Shown here: piece by piece, positions 13,402 through 25,954 of the stretch
Position numbering within the stretch: position 1 is the first letter of the stretch
Layout: each line of letters opens with the position of its first letter
NCBI GenBank assembly: GCA_951799445.1
Contig: OX637287.1
Location: forward strand, 42,995,724-43,059,723
Direction of reading: 5' to 3'
Length of the DNA: 64,000 nucleotides
Source of the DNA: Pseudisothecium myosuroides
Taxonomy: Eukaryota; Streptophyta; Bryopsida; Hypnales; Lembophyllaceae
The notes under the pieces: model-generated
What the model saw: only the letters and a program-made list of their open reading frames with translations
What the model was told of the DNA's origin: nothing
Database searches by the model: none
Translations under genes and position numbers: made by a program

Positions 13402-13876
13402 CTAGTGTGCCCTGTGCCGTTGCCATGGTCAAAATAAAGGTGAAAGGTCTGAAATGACCCTAAATTATCTGGGCTTTTGGGTGCATCCATGAGGTTGTCA
13501 GTTCGATTCCCCGCGCTGACTTTGCTCGCGTGGTGGTCTTATTTGTGTCCCTCCTCTTGTGTTTTGACGGGGAACCCATGGAGTTGTAATTCCGGTTAAA
13601 TTCCCGGTTGCCTTGGATGTGTCGTGTCAGTCCTGACTGCGACCCTTGAAGGTCGTATGTTTCAAAAAAAATAAAAAAAATAAAGGTAAAATTTTTTTTT
13701 TAATTTTTTGATTAAAAAATAACTTTGAAATTCAATAACTTTCACACCAAAGGTCCCAATGCTACAAAATAAAGTCTGTGCATCCCTCTTTGCAAAGAGC
13801 TTTTGACGGTACCAAGAACATGACCGGGGGATTCATGATCCCCAAAATCTCAATGTAACAAACAAACAAACAAACA
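13402..13876 (+). repeat. CTAGTGTG repeat, copy 1 (upstream of psaD), split by a SINE-like insertion
   Basis: Starts CTAGTGTGCCCTGTGCCGTT and ends in an AACAAACAAAC tail (about 13857-13876). Shared internal landmarks are AAATTCAATAACTTTC, a GTGCATCCCTCTTTGC-like word and a GACGGTACCAAGAACATG-like word. Two more copies lie at 27250-27652 and, inverted, 44998-45238. It resembles a short retroposon with a simple-repeat tail, but no polymerase III promoter is obvious. Confidence 0.7.
13446..13676 (+). mobile_element. SINE-like retroposon inside the CTAGTGTG repeat
   Basis: A 231-bp insertion ending in an A-rich tail. It is flanked by near-identical 15-base direct repeats (AAAATAAAGGTGAAA at 13431-13445 and AAAATAAAGGTAAAA at 13677-13691), as expected for target-site duplications. 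A good polymerase III B-box match, GTTCGATTCC, lies at 13501-13510; the A box upstream is poor. It is much less AT-rich than its surroundings. Other CTAGTGTG repeat copies lack this segment, which supports insertion. No second copy was found in this window. Confidence 0.65.
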
Positions 13877-15045
13877 GTCTAACTGAAGGTATGGATTAAG
13901 GTGAAAACACCCAAAATAGTCAAAATAAGCAATTCAACATAGGTGGAGGCACCTTTTTCAAGAAAAAAAAATGGTTTTATAGTAGTAGCAATTGAAAATC
14001 GTAGATTCTCAAAAAAAAATTAGAATTTTCTATACAAGACTTGTGGTTGCTGTGCATTTTCAAAGTAGAAACTCCCTAGGCCATTGAAACAGTCATATAG
14101 CTTGGCTCTAAAATTGAAATCGAGAGAAAAGATTTGCAATTAAGTATAGGATCAGTTTGTGAACGATTGTACTTTAGAAGACACTTTCAATAGAAGTCTA
14201 CTTGTTGGGAATGGATATAGAGGATGTTCACCTTGTATACAAGTTTTTTTGGGGGAAAAGATTTCTTAAGCACCGCAACCATCGGGTCATATATTATTGC
14301 AAAGCCTAGCCACCATACTCTAGTGCTCAAGCTAACTAGTGGTGGCAACCTTTCAAATAAACTTTTTTTTCTTCAGAAATGACAAATGGTATGGGACATA
14401 CTCCACATGTATTAGGTATTGTAATAGAAAAATAAAGAAAAATAATCATGGATGATTAAGAACTTTCCAATGAGAAAGAAACATATGAAAGTATTGAATG
14501 GAAAAATTGTAATTAGTACTTATGCAAGAATTCTTGCATAATATCCTAGAAATGTGTTATAAATATAATCCATCCGGCAAATACACAAGGAATTCCTAAA
14601 GGGAATTTACATTTGGAATAAGTGGGTGGGCATAGCCCCTTGAACCTTCCCAAGATTGCTACAAAATTGAAAGATAATCACTTATAGAATTCATCTTAAT
14701 AAAACACCAATAATTGACAAAAGGATGACCGAAGTAAAGTAACCTACTTGCTGAAAAAAACATGTTGACTAAACAAATGATGAATTTACATACTGGTATT
14801 TGTTCAATGACTTCTTTCAATGGTTGAAATTCCATTCCAAAGGTTTCCCATGCCTTTCTTTTCCATTTATAATGATGTTTTTAAGTGTGCGTTTTTAGGG
14901 ATGAGGGTATAGGTAGTCAAAAATAGTTCTTTGGAATCTTTTAATATACATTTTTTAACATTGTAAAAATAACTATAAATATTCAAAGTAATTTTTCCAT
15001 TCAAACCATTTTATCATGCCTTCCTTCCCCATTCATGCTCATGTT
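13877..15045. other. Intergenic, no gene seen
   Basis: AT-rich sequence without convincing ORFs or clear repeats. Confidence 0.5.
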
Positions 15046-15049
15046 TTAA

Positions 15050-15471
15050 CCCCTAAAGGACCATCGTCTCCTTAGAGACAAATGAAAATTTGAGTAGGTT
15101 CCTATTTTTGAATTTATAAAAAATTTGAAAATCACATTATCTTTTTGATAATAGTTTTTTTAATTTCAATTGTTTTTTGGGAGAAAAATTATGCCACCTT
15201 AGGTGCAATTTTATTGCCAAGCAACCAAGAAAAACACAAAATTTGAAATAATTTTTTTTTCTTTCATAAATTATATTTTTGTCTACATGGAGAGTTTTGA
15301 TTCATTCCACTTTGGATTAATTTTGTGAAAGTTATAGAGCATCTTGTAATCTAGATAGTCATAGAGAAAATGACATATTGAGTTCATTTTTGAACTTGAT
15401 TTTCACAATTACAAAAATAAATTCCATATGGATAAGTTTGGTTGATAGAACAATCTCATTGTTGGCTACAG
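15050..15471 (+). mobile_element. TTAA-flanked element, ~920 bp family, truncated copy
   Basis: Begins CCCCTAAAGGACC directly after TTAA (15046-15049). The following 420 bases align with the left half of the copy at 57280-58196. Shared landmarks are GAAAATCACATTA, GATTCATTCCA and GAACAATCTCA. Similarity ends near 15471, where a small fold-back sequence follows, so the right half is lost or replaced. Confidence 0.65.
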
Positions 15472-15610
15472 GACTGGCGGTACTTTGCAGTATTATGTTT
15501 ATGCAGTGTGCCTGCAACTTTAAACCGTCGATTCAGGGCACCTGCAGATCCTAGCTGCAAATTAAATACTATGCACTACTATAGACTGCTATGGAGTACC
15601 GCAAAAGCCA
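15472..15610. repeat. Small fold-back sequence next to the truncated TTAA element
   Basis: A less AT-rich segment whose ends pair imperfectly: GGCGGTACT near 15477 against AGTACCGC near 15595, with GCAGT and AGACTGCT inside. It starts exactly where the element homology stops, so it may be a separate insertion. Confidence 0.4.
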
Positions 15611-17229
15611 TTGGGAGCAGAAAATAGTAAATAAGGAATTTGTGGACCTTTTCATTGTTAGTAATTCAAAAAAAATTCAAAAAATAAAACTAAGAAAAAA
15701 CATTTTTCTAACTTAAAGATGCTTCTTCTCAACCATTTCCATCTTTGGGAAAATTAAATTGTATTCTCTACATGTGCGCAAAGGTAGTGCACTTTAAGTA
15801 CATGTGGAAGGTGGACTTTATTATTTTTGAAAAATCTCTTGTAGGCTTGTGTAACCTTCGTAGAACTCTTAGTATCCCAATTTTCACCCTCAAATTTGCA
15901 TTTTTGGGTCGAAAATAGTACTAAACTCCTCCAAAATGGCCAAGGTAGCGAGTAAGGTAGACATCCAATCGGGGGCAATTTAAAAATAGTAAACTAATTG
16001 GAAAAAATTGGAAAAAATGACTCAATGTCTGCAACTACCATAGGTACCTTTATTTCAAATTTAATAGAAAATGGATGTATGATGCAAAAGTTATGAGCAA
16101 AAAACTACCTGTCCAAGGTCAAGGGAACAAAAAAAAAGACAAGTGTTTCTTGCAACGACCTAATTATGAATATTCAAAGTATTGAAAATTAGTTTACCCA
16201 AAATCAATTTTAGATTCTTATAAACAGATGCTATACATTTTACGTGAAAATTTATATATTGATCTTAGAAATAGGTTGCAAATATGTGTAGTTACTACAA
16301 AGTGCTTCAACATATGAAATTGGTGTGAGTTTTCAAATTCCGGTTTGGCACAAGTTGATTCTTGAACAAAAAATCAAGGTTGAAGCTATAAAAATATTCA
16401 TCAAGAGTAAAAACTTATAAAATTTTAAAATCAAGTAGTTTGGTTAACGCTAAATTTCATTATTAGTGTAGAGCTAATCCCTCTATTTATTTTTTTATTC
16501 CTATGTGAACAAACATGATTCTTGTAATGGAACTAGATCTTGTCATAATGTCTTATTTTTCATGTATATGCAAATAATATTGAATAATGCAAGCCACTCT
16601 CTCAAAGGTCCTAGTGTCCAACTGCTTTCATCTCCTCAATGCCACCAATCTATTAAATACGGCATATCAATAAGCATAGTAGGGTGGAGGGAGGGAGGAA
16701 GGACCCGAAGACAGTTTCGCTTAGAATCTCCATCAAAGTTTTTCAAAACTTTAAAGAAAACTTGAACTAATTAATTCCAAAGAAAAGAAAACAAAAAACA
16801 CCATGAGGTAGTGTCATTGGCCCGTGGTCATTGGCCAATCACAAATGCAAGTCACTTTTTGTCACAATTTTCATTTGATACTTGGCATTGAGAATTTAAA
16901 ATTCTAATTCCAATTGGAAATTAAAAAGTATAAAAAATTAATTGTCCATGGCAATTACAACATCTTTGACCCAAAAATGTGTAAAGTAGAACAACCACTT
17001 GTAGTAACATGATCTTTGTGAAGTTATGGAGACAAACCATGGTTATAAAGTAGCCTTACCCATCACTGGATTTTTGTTGCACTTGTAAAAAATGACACTC
17101 TTATATGGCACCTACTTTTGTGATTTGCTATTTGAGGCTAATCCTTGTCTTGACTCAATTACTTTTTAATAAAAGTAAATGTCCCATGAATTTGCCACAA
17201 TAAATTTTCCACTTTAGCAAATGGGAAAA
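15611..17229. other. Intergenic, no gene seen
   Basis: AT-rich, with no supported gene. A purine-rich GGAGGGAGGGAGGAAGGA tract lies near 16687. Confidence 0.5.
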
Positions 17230-17417
17230 CACTACAAGAGAAAGGGGTGTTTTAAGTAGTGTCCTAGACATCACGTCTTTTAAGTAACGTCTTTTAAGTA
17301 AGTTTTTAAGTAAAATTTTACTAAAAGACAATCTTTTTAGTAAAATTTTACTTAAAAACTTACTTAAAAGACGTGATGTCTAGGACACTACTTAAAATAC
17401 CCCTTTCTCTTGTAGTG
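17230..17417. mobile_element. Palindromic CACTA-type MITE (188 bp)
   Basis: The left end, CACTACAAGAGAAAGGGG, is the exact complement of the right end, CCCCTTTCTCTTGTAGTG. The arms continue pairing almost to the centre (TAAGTAGTGTCCTAGACATC and so on). CACTACAAG is the hallmark terminus of plant CACTA (En/Spm) transposons. The flanking trinucleotides (AAA and AAG) could be an imperfect 3-bp duplication. There is no coding capacity. An internal AAGTAACGTCTTTT duplication makes the left arm longer. Confidence 0.88.
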
Positions 17418-19649
17418 AAGGGCTTCATGCAAAACAAAAGTTTCTGTTTAAATTACCACTATCAATGTTTCTAATGCTGACTCCCTCATATTTGAAAGGT
17501 AAAATATCAAATTAGTACAAAAAAATTGGGTAGAAGGTCAAATTATTTTTGGATGTTTGTGACTTGGACAGTATTTTAGATCTTTGATATTGGAATATCC
17601 AAGATTTGAGGTAATTTTTGGATAGTTTTGTACTCTAATTCATATTTTGAGTGTGATAAGAATTATAAGATATATTTTTATTTTGACTATTACTTTTATG
17701 TCCTATGTATGTATTATATGACAATGGAGTCAAGCTACATCAAAGTATTCTATAGTATCCTAAAGCGACATAATATTTTTTGTACACAATTGTCTTAAGT
17801 TAATTTTTTGTACTATAATTGTTTAAACAAATATTTTAAAATATTGCATTGATCAAATTCATGCTATACAAGTGTTTAAAAATACATATTATATCATTTT
17901 CTTGTTTAAGATTATTTTTTATACAAGTACAAGAAGATTGAAGCGCAATAGATCCAATCTAATGTATCAAGGGAATTGACATTTTTTGGCACTAGCATCA
18001 TTGTTGAATGTCAATAGTAAAAAGTGGAAGTATGATTGAAAAACATATATATATAATTAATTATTATAATTTTTTTAATATGACATTTATATCAAAAACA
18101 ATTTCAATCTAACAGCTTATAGGCAACTCATAGATTCTTTAGGATTGCCAAGAATATCCTTTACCACAGATTCAATCAAAGTCCTTTAATTCCATTTATA
18201 CAAGTACAAAGTGCATTTTTAAAGTTCTAAATAATTTCCAAATGTCTAAAGGTTAATTTTGATAATTTCACTAAAAGTGGGTGTTATAGAATGTATAAAG
18301 ACATGCCAAGGTATGTGACTAATTTTGTGATATTGAGAAAGCAATTTTAATAGTTGTTATAGTGCTTTTAGGAAAGAAGGCCAATACTGAGTCTATAGGG
18401 TTGCAAACTTTGAAATTCATTAACTTCTTAAATTGTGATTATATTTTGCTTCAAATTTGTGTAGAAATGTAGGGCACCTCGCATACTATAACTTTTGTAT
18501 TCAAACTTTGACTTTTTCTTCACTCATTCTTGTCCTATGGCTTTGGAAATACAAATTTCAGTCTAACATTGACTTGAAGCATCGCCACTGCATTAACGTA
18601 ACCAAAAATTGGAAATGTTTTTTCCAAAGTGCAGTGGCAAGCTAGTTGCTATTCTATCTCCCCTTCTTGCACTGCAATCCACACAACACTCCTCAACAAC
18701 GCCTTGTCCACCTCATTTTACACGTTTTGTATCACCAATAACATCATGCAAGAGAATGATTTCTAAAGATTCAAAAATATATGCTTAGGATTCCTCCTTC
18801 GTCAAAGAGTTGAGTTGTTGCATGAACTCTTGGCATGGGCAAAAAGGACCTTGAAAATGGCATGGATAGAGCCTTATAACGTTGCCTACAAAAACGGGAA
18901 TACAGTATGAATGCGGTAGAGCCCAAAAGTAACACCTTCCCACAACAATCGCACTTCCATTTGCATTTCCATCTACAATGGCAATGTTCTTAGTTTTGTA
19001 AATCCTTGTATAATCTAAACATAAGTAAATTTACACATTATTTTATTTTAATTTAACTTTCAATTTTATTTACTATGCACAAGAACACTTTTACTACAAC
19101 ATGCCGATATTCCACATGGGTTCAAACTACATATTTATAAAAAACTTCACAAATGTTGAGGTTCATTACTTTACAATCTTTCTTAATCAAGGCTAATTTT
19201 AGTTGTATCATAGGATTCATAAAAGTTGCCTTATTCCCAATTTAACCCCCGAGTATCGGTAACGTATCCCTTCAAGAATAAATCTTGGTAGGCATATCTT
19301 TTCAGAAATTAGTCCAAGAACGTGGGTAACTTAAGTTACTTCATGAATAACGAGGAAAAATAACTCCGGTTGGTTTCCAAATTTCTCATTCTCCATGACC
19401 AGCCTTCGAACACATCCTTTCGGTGATCAATCCTTGAAAGAGGACGTGAACAATTATTTACTTTCAGCTACACACACTATCCTAAGCAAGGTTTGTTTTT
19501 GGGGCGACACATTTGGTACGAGGGTATGAAAAACCTCTACAATATCGAGGGGTCGTCTCGCCAAAGTGTAGGCAGAAAAAAAAAGCCCTGAAATTCCTAA
19601 AAGCTGTGGACAAAACTACGGTATAGCAAGGCAAAAACAACATTGATGT
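17418..19649. other. Intergenic, including the probable 3' flank of CASP
   Basis: AT-rich up to about 18600. From about 18600 to 19650 composition is more balanced, consistent with decayed sequence plus the 3' UTR of the minus-strand CASP gene. No ORF with a recognisable product was found. Confidence 0.45.
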
Positions 19650-22600
19650 TCACCCCAAGGTCCCATTAGCTGTCAAGAAGTCTTTGATATTCTCAACTGC
19701 CTCCATCTTGTACTCCAACTCTCGGAATTTAATATCACTGTTAGGATACAACGACATTCACCAACAGTAGAGTTAGCCTTCAAGTAGGGCAAGGAAGGGG
19801 TGAGTCTAAAGGAGGAAATCTCTGGATTCTTCCTACTATGAATTAAAGGATAAATCACTTGAGGAAAAACTTATTTGCTGTCAAAGAAAACTTTCGGTAA
19901 CTATTGCAAAATGTGAATTATCGCCCAAATGCAAAATGTCGAGATATATCTACACCAAGTATAAACACCGAGTAAAGCGAGGAGAAGGTTCGAAACACAC
20001 CTGTAACTTAAGCTTGAAAAGCGGTACATACTTGAGAACACGAGCAAATGAAGAGCAATAGAGTAGAAGAAAATAAACGTCCGAGCATATCTGCCAATCA
20101 AAAGATTCCATAAATTCTCTCAGAAATTCAACAAACCGTACCAAATTCATCCATCCAATTTGAAAACTACAGGGCAAAAAAACACGTAAAAGCATAATAT
20201 ATTTTACTTGTTGCCTAGAACGAAGCGGCCACTGGTAAGTGTGATCTTGTCTCGAAGTCCAAGCTCCTTGTATCTCCGCTCCTTCTCCTATTTTCATTAT
20301 ATGCACATAGATAATACAACAACGGAATCAGTGTCATGATCGTGAGTTCAAATCCTGAGCCAAAACATCTTCACTACTCTGAGACTGGGTACAATGGGGT
20401 CAGTACAAACAAAGCCACAAACCTCACATGAGCACTAACAGATGCACAAGAAGTGAAAACACACTATTTTTTAAGCAAAAACCAAGGTGAAAGTGGGACT
20501 TGTCATTGTTCATCACCAAATGTGTACCAACCTTCTTTGAAAACGCTGTGAACGGATTGATATCATCTTCATACATCTTCTTGTATTTGCTCTCCACATC
20601 ACCTCCCATTCCGAATTCCAAATCCTCCCCACGCTGATAGACAGGTATAAGTTTTATGGATTCAGCAATTCATGAACAGGTATCCTTCTGTAAGTATCAA
20701 AGGATCTATCAAATTAAAAGAGTTCTATTTCAATGTTCTGACTTTGTAGCATGGTCAGTGAAGTCATAGAAGTTACAAGGGGTAATGAATACGACTGTGC
20801 CCTGGAAATGGAATGCAGGAAAATTGAATGAGCCAAGGAGAAGATCACCTTCTTGTTTCGGGAGACAGGTCGATCATTTGTATAATCCTGTACAAACCGC
20901 ATCTTCTCATAAAGTTTGATGTTATCAGCTTTACTGCGTTCCAGGTCTGCAGTCAGCGCTTGACACCTATCCCTTGAAACCCTCAGCTCCTGCATCATTA
21001 TTTAGTCATTCTTGTCTGTAAGATAGAATCAATGAGGATATAGAAGAAGGGACGCTACAAACATTAGTTTATGAAGAGAAACGATTTGATTCAAATAAGG
21101 TATTTAAGGAAACTGAGAGCAGGCAGTCGACCAGGTGTACTAAGATGGAATGGAAAGAAGAATGAAGCTTGCCTCTTCTGTTTCTCGCAGGCGTTGCCTA
21201 AATCGGTCACGCTGGCTGCAAATAACCAGCAACATGGAGTTCTGGTCCTCATCACCTGCTCCCTTTGGAGCTCCATTCTGCTGCATGACCCCATAAAATA
21301 GGAGGATTATCAGGAGAATATGACCACTTAAGGCTCACTACAAGTGGGAGAACTGACAGAAATCAGTACTAGGATTACTATGTAGAAAAGTTGGTGGAAA
21401 TGTCCAGAATAATGCACGAAACCAAGTTTGTAATAAGCTCAATTTCAGAATAGCACATCCCATTACTTGGAAAAACATCTGAGGAATGGGCTTCTGTGTG
21501 AGCAAAGTAAGTTTACCTGTAATGAGTCGTTGACGCCTGAATCTGGTAAGTCCCAGTCATCTGAATGTTTGGTAGTCCGGCGGTCATGTGAGGGTCCATA
21601 GCCCTACATTCAGAGAACGTATAAACATTACTAACCACACATTCAGTCGATCACTTCCCCAAAAGGACGATCATCTATTGGCATAAGTTTGCACACGATA
21701 AAGATAATTCAACCATTCTGAAGTGGCTGTTGGAAGACCCACCTTAAGAATGTCCTCTTCCAGCTTCACAATGAGCGCCTTTTGTTGTGTCACCTTGGCC
21801 TCCAGTTCTCTGACATTTGCTTCAGAAGCTAATGCTGTCTCTATCCTCTCTGACAATTGTACCTATCGAAATCACTCATTGCAAAAATGAGATTCGCAGG
21901 GCTAACATTCGAGTGAGGAGGACAAACAAGTGAACGGAACACCCGGATCAAGTAATTAGGAATGAAAAAATAACTTACCGCAAAAGATATCATAAAAAAC
22001 TGGAAATGTCTATTAAGTTCGGCACTTCAAGGTCTCACCTTTACTTGGGTAAGTTCATGCTCCATCTTGCGGTTCTTGTCGAGTAACAAAGTTTCAAGTT
22101 TCCCAATGTCCTCCCCACGAGTAGCAATTTCCCAGTCTTCTGCCTCGACAGAATTGTATCCCACTGCCTGCACCAAGAGAAACGCACACCTACATCAATA
22201 TAAGAAAATTTTATGGATCCAACAACGAGAGAATATATGTACGTACCCTGAAACAATTCTAAACATTACAGCGTGAATCGCTATCACAATAGACCAAACA
22301 CATAGATTGACCATTACATGGATGGGAACAAATTAATGTGAAAAACAATTTCAATGGTGGGAAGCGACCTGCAAAATTTTGACTTGCTTACGTAAGTCCT
22401 CCACTTGCTTTGCAGTTGGCCGTTCACTTATCTCTTGTTGGAGCTCTTGAAGGACAACATCCTGTCTCCCCAGACACTCACATCATCTAGTCAGACTACA
22501 TCAAACCTTTCAAAAGTCAAGCAATAAAGAAATTCAAGCTGCCACATAATGAAGTTTGGGACATACAAACTGGGAGTAGAGACTAGGTCATAGGGATAAG

Positions 22601-25600
22601 CAGAAAGAGAGAAAGTGGAGGTACTCTTGCCTTCTCATTGAGGAAGGCATTTAGTTTTTTCACTTCGGCAAGATGCTCTTCACGTTCGTTACCCAAAGTT
22701 CCCTCAATCTTGTGCAATTCGTCATGAAGCTCGGAGATAATCTTCTCCTTCGCGGTCAGAGAAGCCTCCAGATTACTACTAGCCTCCTCTTTCAGCCTGT
22801 GAATGAGGGACAAGAATTAGACGAAAACACTTTCTTCTCTGCTTTCAAAACTTTGTATAGGGGCTCAGCAGATCATCCTAATGACTTTAAAACCATCTAA
22901 TAAAAACATATAAGGAATGTTCTTCCTGCTCAAATTGTTAAATTTCAGCCATCAGGTAGTAAAACATATGGTTGCACACATTCTGATAGATAGACATGAG
23001 GAAGAACACAAGTAGCAATACGTAGTAACAAAGAGAGCAGCAGAAAAAAAGACGGAAAATTTACCGCTCCTGCAGGTGGGCCTCTTGGCTGTTTACTGCG
23101 TGCAATTCTGATCTCAATTGTTCCTGCCATTCGAACTTCCTCACATCAGAATCCCCCATGCATGTATAATTTTTGGTACCTCACAGAATCATGAAACAGT
23201 TGTCTCCACATTATCCATTTCTTAATTAAAAGATTGTGACGCGAATAGAAAATAAACCTTTTCTCTCTCCAGACTCATGAGACGGCCCTGAGCTCGATCC
23301 ACTTCATCCGTCAAGAGATTCAGCTCTGACTGTTTGGCTGCGCTAATCTCCTCTGCAACAGATACCAGTCGCCGATGTTGGCAATCGATGTCCGATGGTT
23401 ATACAATGAAAATATCTCAAAAGCATGTTACGGCAAAGTCACAACCACGCACAGCTTTTAAACCTACCAGATTGAGTATGTAGATTAAACAACTGGGTCT
23501 GCCCATACTCGTGAAGTCGCTGCATGTTCTGCACACTCTCCTTAGCTGCCCGCAGCTGATCTTGTAGAAAATTCTCCCTGTAATCAAAAGCCAAAAGGAA
23601 TTCGATGTCTGAGGATTTGAAACAACGCCAGCTCCGAGGTCATGTGAAAAAATAGGGTCCTCGGCAACTGCCCGATAATCGTCGATGATGACCTCGTGCT
23701 CGTAAAGTTGTCCCGACCTCATGATCCTCACAAAACTCTCGTCTTTTCTAACACATAACATATGTGGCCTCTTGGGAGTATTGATTGCTTTTCAAAGCTA
23801 GGGAAGCTACAGGCTCACTACATATGCCGACAATAGCTGACAAAGATCACAATCGTCAAGCTGCAGTACATAATATTTGAAAACAATCTCATCATATTAC
23901 CTCTCTCTGAGAATTTCACCGTTCTTCTGGCTTTCTTCTGCCAGACTACGCTGCTTCATCTCCACGATCTCCTTCACCTTCTCCTCCATCTGTAGTAAAA
24001 ATGTAACGTAGCATAACCTCATCGTTCAATAATATAAGGTCAATCAGTGTACAGAACCGACATTACAGTGATGATAGATGAATGTAACACACCGATACTG
24101 TGCTAAACGGGGTTCAGGCATACAGCATGTGATTTCCACGTGAAAGAGGAAAGTCGTACCCATCTGAAAGGATTAAACTCACTAACCAACCTGTTGTTCT
24201 AGCAAACGATTTCGCTCTTCCAGGCGTCGCACTGTAGCATGTTGGTTCTTGAGATGAGCCGCTTCTGAGCGATACTCCTCCAGCTCTTGCTTCATCTTCC
24301 GATTCTCAAACTCAAAATCTGTCAATCTTGTTGCCAAGTCCTAGAAAGCAAAGTACTTGCATTTAGAGATAGTCGAGAAATAAACAAGACCAGTAAAATC
24401 ACAATTAGAAGCAAAAAACATGACACATCAGAGTTGCTGTGATCACAAAGTATTGCACGGTAGTCATGCTTGTTCAGGCATATTCCTGGTATTGGAGCGC
24501 AAGTGAAATAAATCTTGAAATGTTAAAATCGAAAAGTTCTTTTGTTCTCTGAGCTTACATTGTCTATACAAGAGTATCTACCTCCAATATTATGAGATGC
24601 AAATCAATTCCCTTGACAACGAGGCCAAGCAACCCAATGCATATGTGACCATTTCTCAAATATCCTCTTCTCTACAGACAGGTTGCATTAGCTACTGACT
24701 CGTCACTTCTCAATTGAATTATGTTATCAGCCCAATCAAGTAACTGAAAAGAGGTGAAAAGAAATGGCTCGCTCACAGCGCCAGAAGAGAGAGCCGGAAC
24801 AGGATCAGGAGCCTCATAAAGCTTCTGGTATATGTTAAGAAAAGAATTTTCTCCAAATTTTGCTCTCTTTGTGAGATTGTCCACCTCCTCCTGGTACCCC
24901 TTCAACAAAGACGGAAAAGCCTTGACTTTCTCATCGTTCGATGCCTTCTTAAAATCTGGTTCCAACTCCAACAGTATGAGATAATCGCAAAACGAAAAAG
25001 TTGCATAGATGGCATGAAGATGAAGCAGTTCACATCGAAAACAGGCTTACCCCGAGTGCTCTCCGCAAGCTTGCGGCGGTTTTTGAGGCTATTCTCCTGG
25101 TTGTCCCCAATCCTCAAACCTTGCTCATCCAACTTTGCCCTCCATGTTTCTAAATCAAAATCTGCAACATTCTTCCAAAGAATGAATACTTCTTTGCTCT
25201 CAAACTTGAAGTCTAACACACAGAATACGGTAAGGTCGAAATGCAGAAATTGGATCCAGTCGCTGCAGTTTCTTCTTCTTGATCAATAACCGATTCATGA
25301 ATACAATGCTCTCAGAAGTAAATCTATCAAATTACTTTGCAAGTGATATTTCTCAGCAGCCTTATGTGCACCTATTCATTACTGCAGGCGCCTGCCCTTC
25401 TCACAGGTTCAATGTCCACACAAACAATTGTATCGGTACAAAGGTCTCAGTGACGAAGATTCTATTTGACAAGATAAGTGATACTATGTGAGAGAGGAAA
25501 ATGAAAGTAGTTCAATTCGTCACTTCTGGCTTTCAGTCTGATATATTGATCTGATTAAAAGAACCGGAATGTTCAATCAGTTAAGGCAAAGGCAAAGAAT

Positions 25601-25954
25601 AATCTGCCCTCAAACTAGATGCTCTCCAGACTACAGAGGAAACGATTCCCTGGACTGATCATATTTGACAACTCTGAGTAACATTTTCTCCGACGCACTA
25701 GAGATCCAACTTCATCCTTACTTGAAATCTACTCAATCAACAATCACTCGTCATTCCGATCGTTATTTTCATGCAGAGACGTCACATTTTTCGAACATTG
25801 CAATCAAAGGGTTAAACCAGAAGTTTAAGAGCTCACCTCTCCAGAATGTGAGCACACGCGAGATCGGAGAGGCGGAATTAAACGAAGGCAGCCGAAAGAC
25901 TTGCGGTGTCTCTTTCTCCACTCCGCCATCGCTCACGCCTCCATCTAGTTCCAT
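19650..25954 (-). CDS. CASP: CASP-type Golgi coiled-coil membrane protein
   Basis: Nineteen exons (minus): 25954-25837, 25161-25051, 24955-24777, 24340-24191, ~23989-23902, 23577-23468, 23352-23258, 23123-23065, 22796-22631, 22461-22369, 22167-22039, 21862-21743, 21603-21517, 21280-21173, 20989-20849, 20633-20532, 20287-20208, 20090-20001, 19737-19650; about 704 residues. An in-frame TGA eight codons upstream of the ATG supports the start. The N-terminal block has LDEQGLRIGDNQENSLKNRR and GYQEEVDNLTKRAKFGEN. Residues ~140-600 are coiled-coil. Then come YEDDINPFTAFSKK and a single C-terminal membrane segment (YARTFIFFYSIALHLLVF, about 647-664). In plants CASP is a tail-anchored Golgi golgin that tethers vesicles. 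Introns after exons 9 and 14 use GC donors. By my count exon 5 is one base short of the expected phase, which may be a counting slip or a real indel. The last exon is the least certain. Confidence 0.92.

Noticed and set aside
20335..20365. tRNA B-box-like GAGTTCAAATCCTG in a CASP intron
   Set aside because: No matching A box or cloverleaf could be formed around it.
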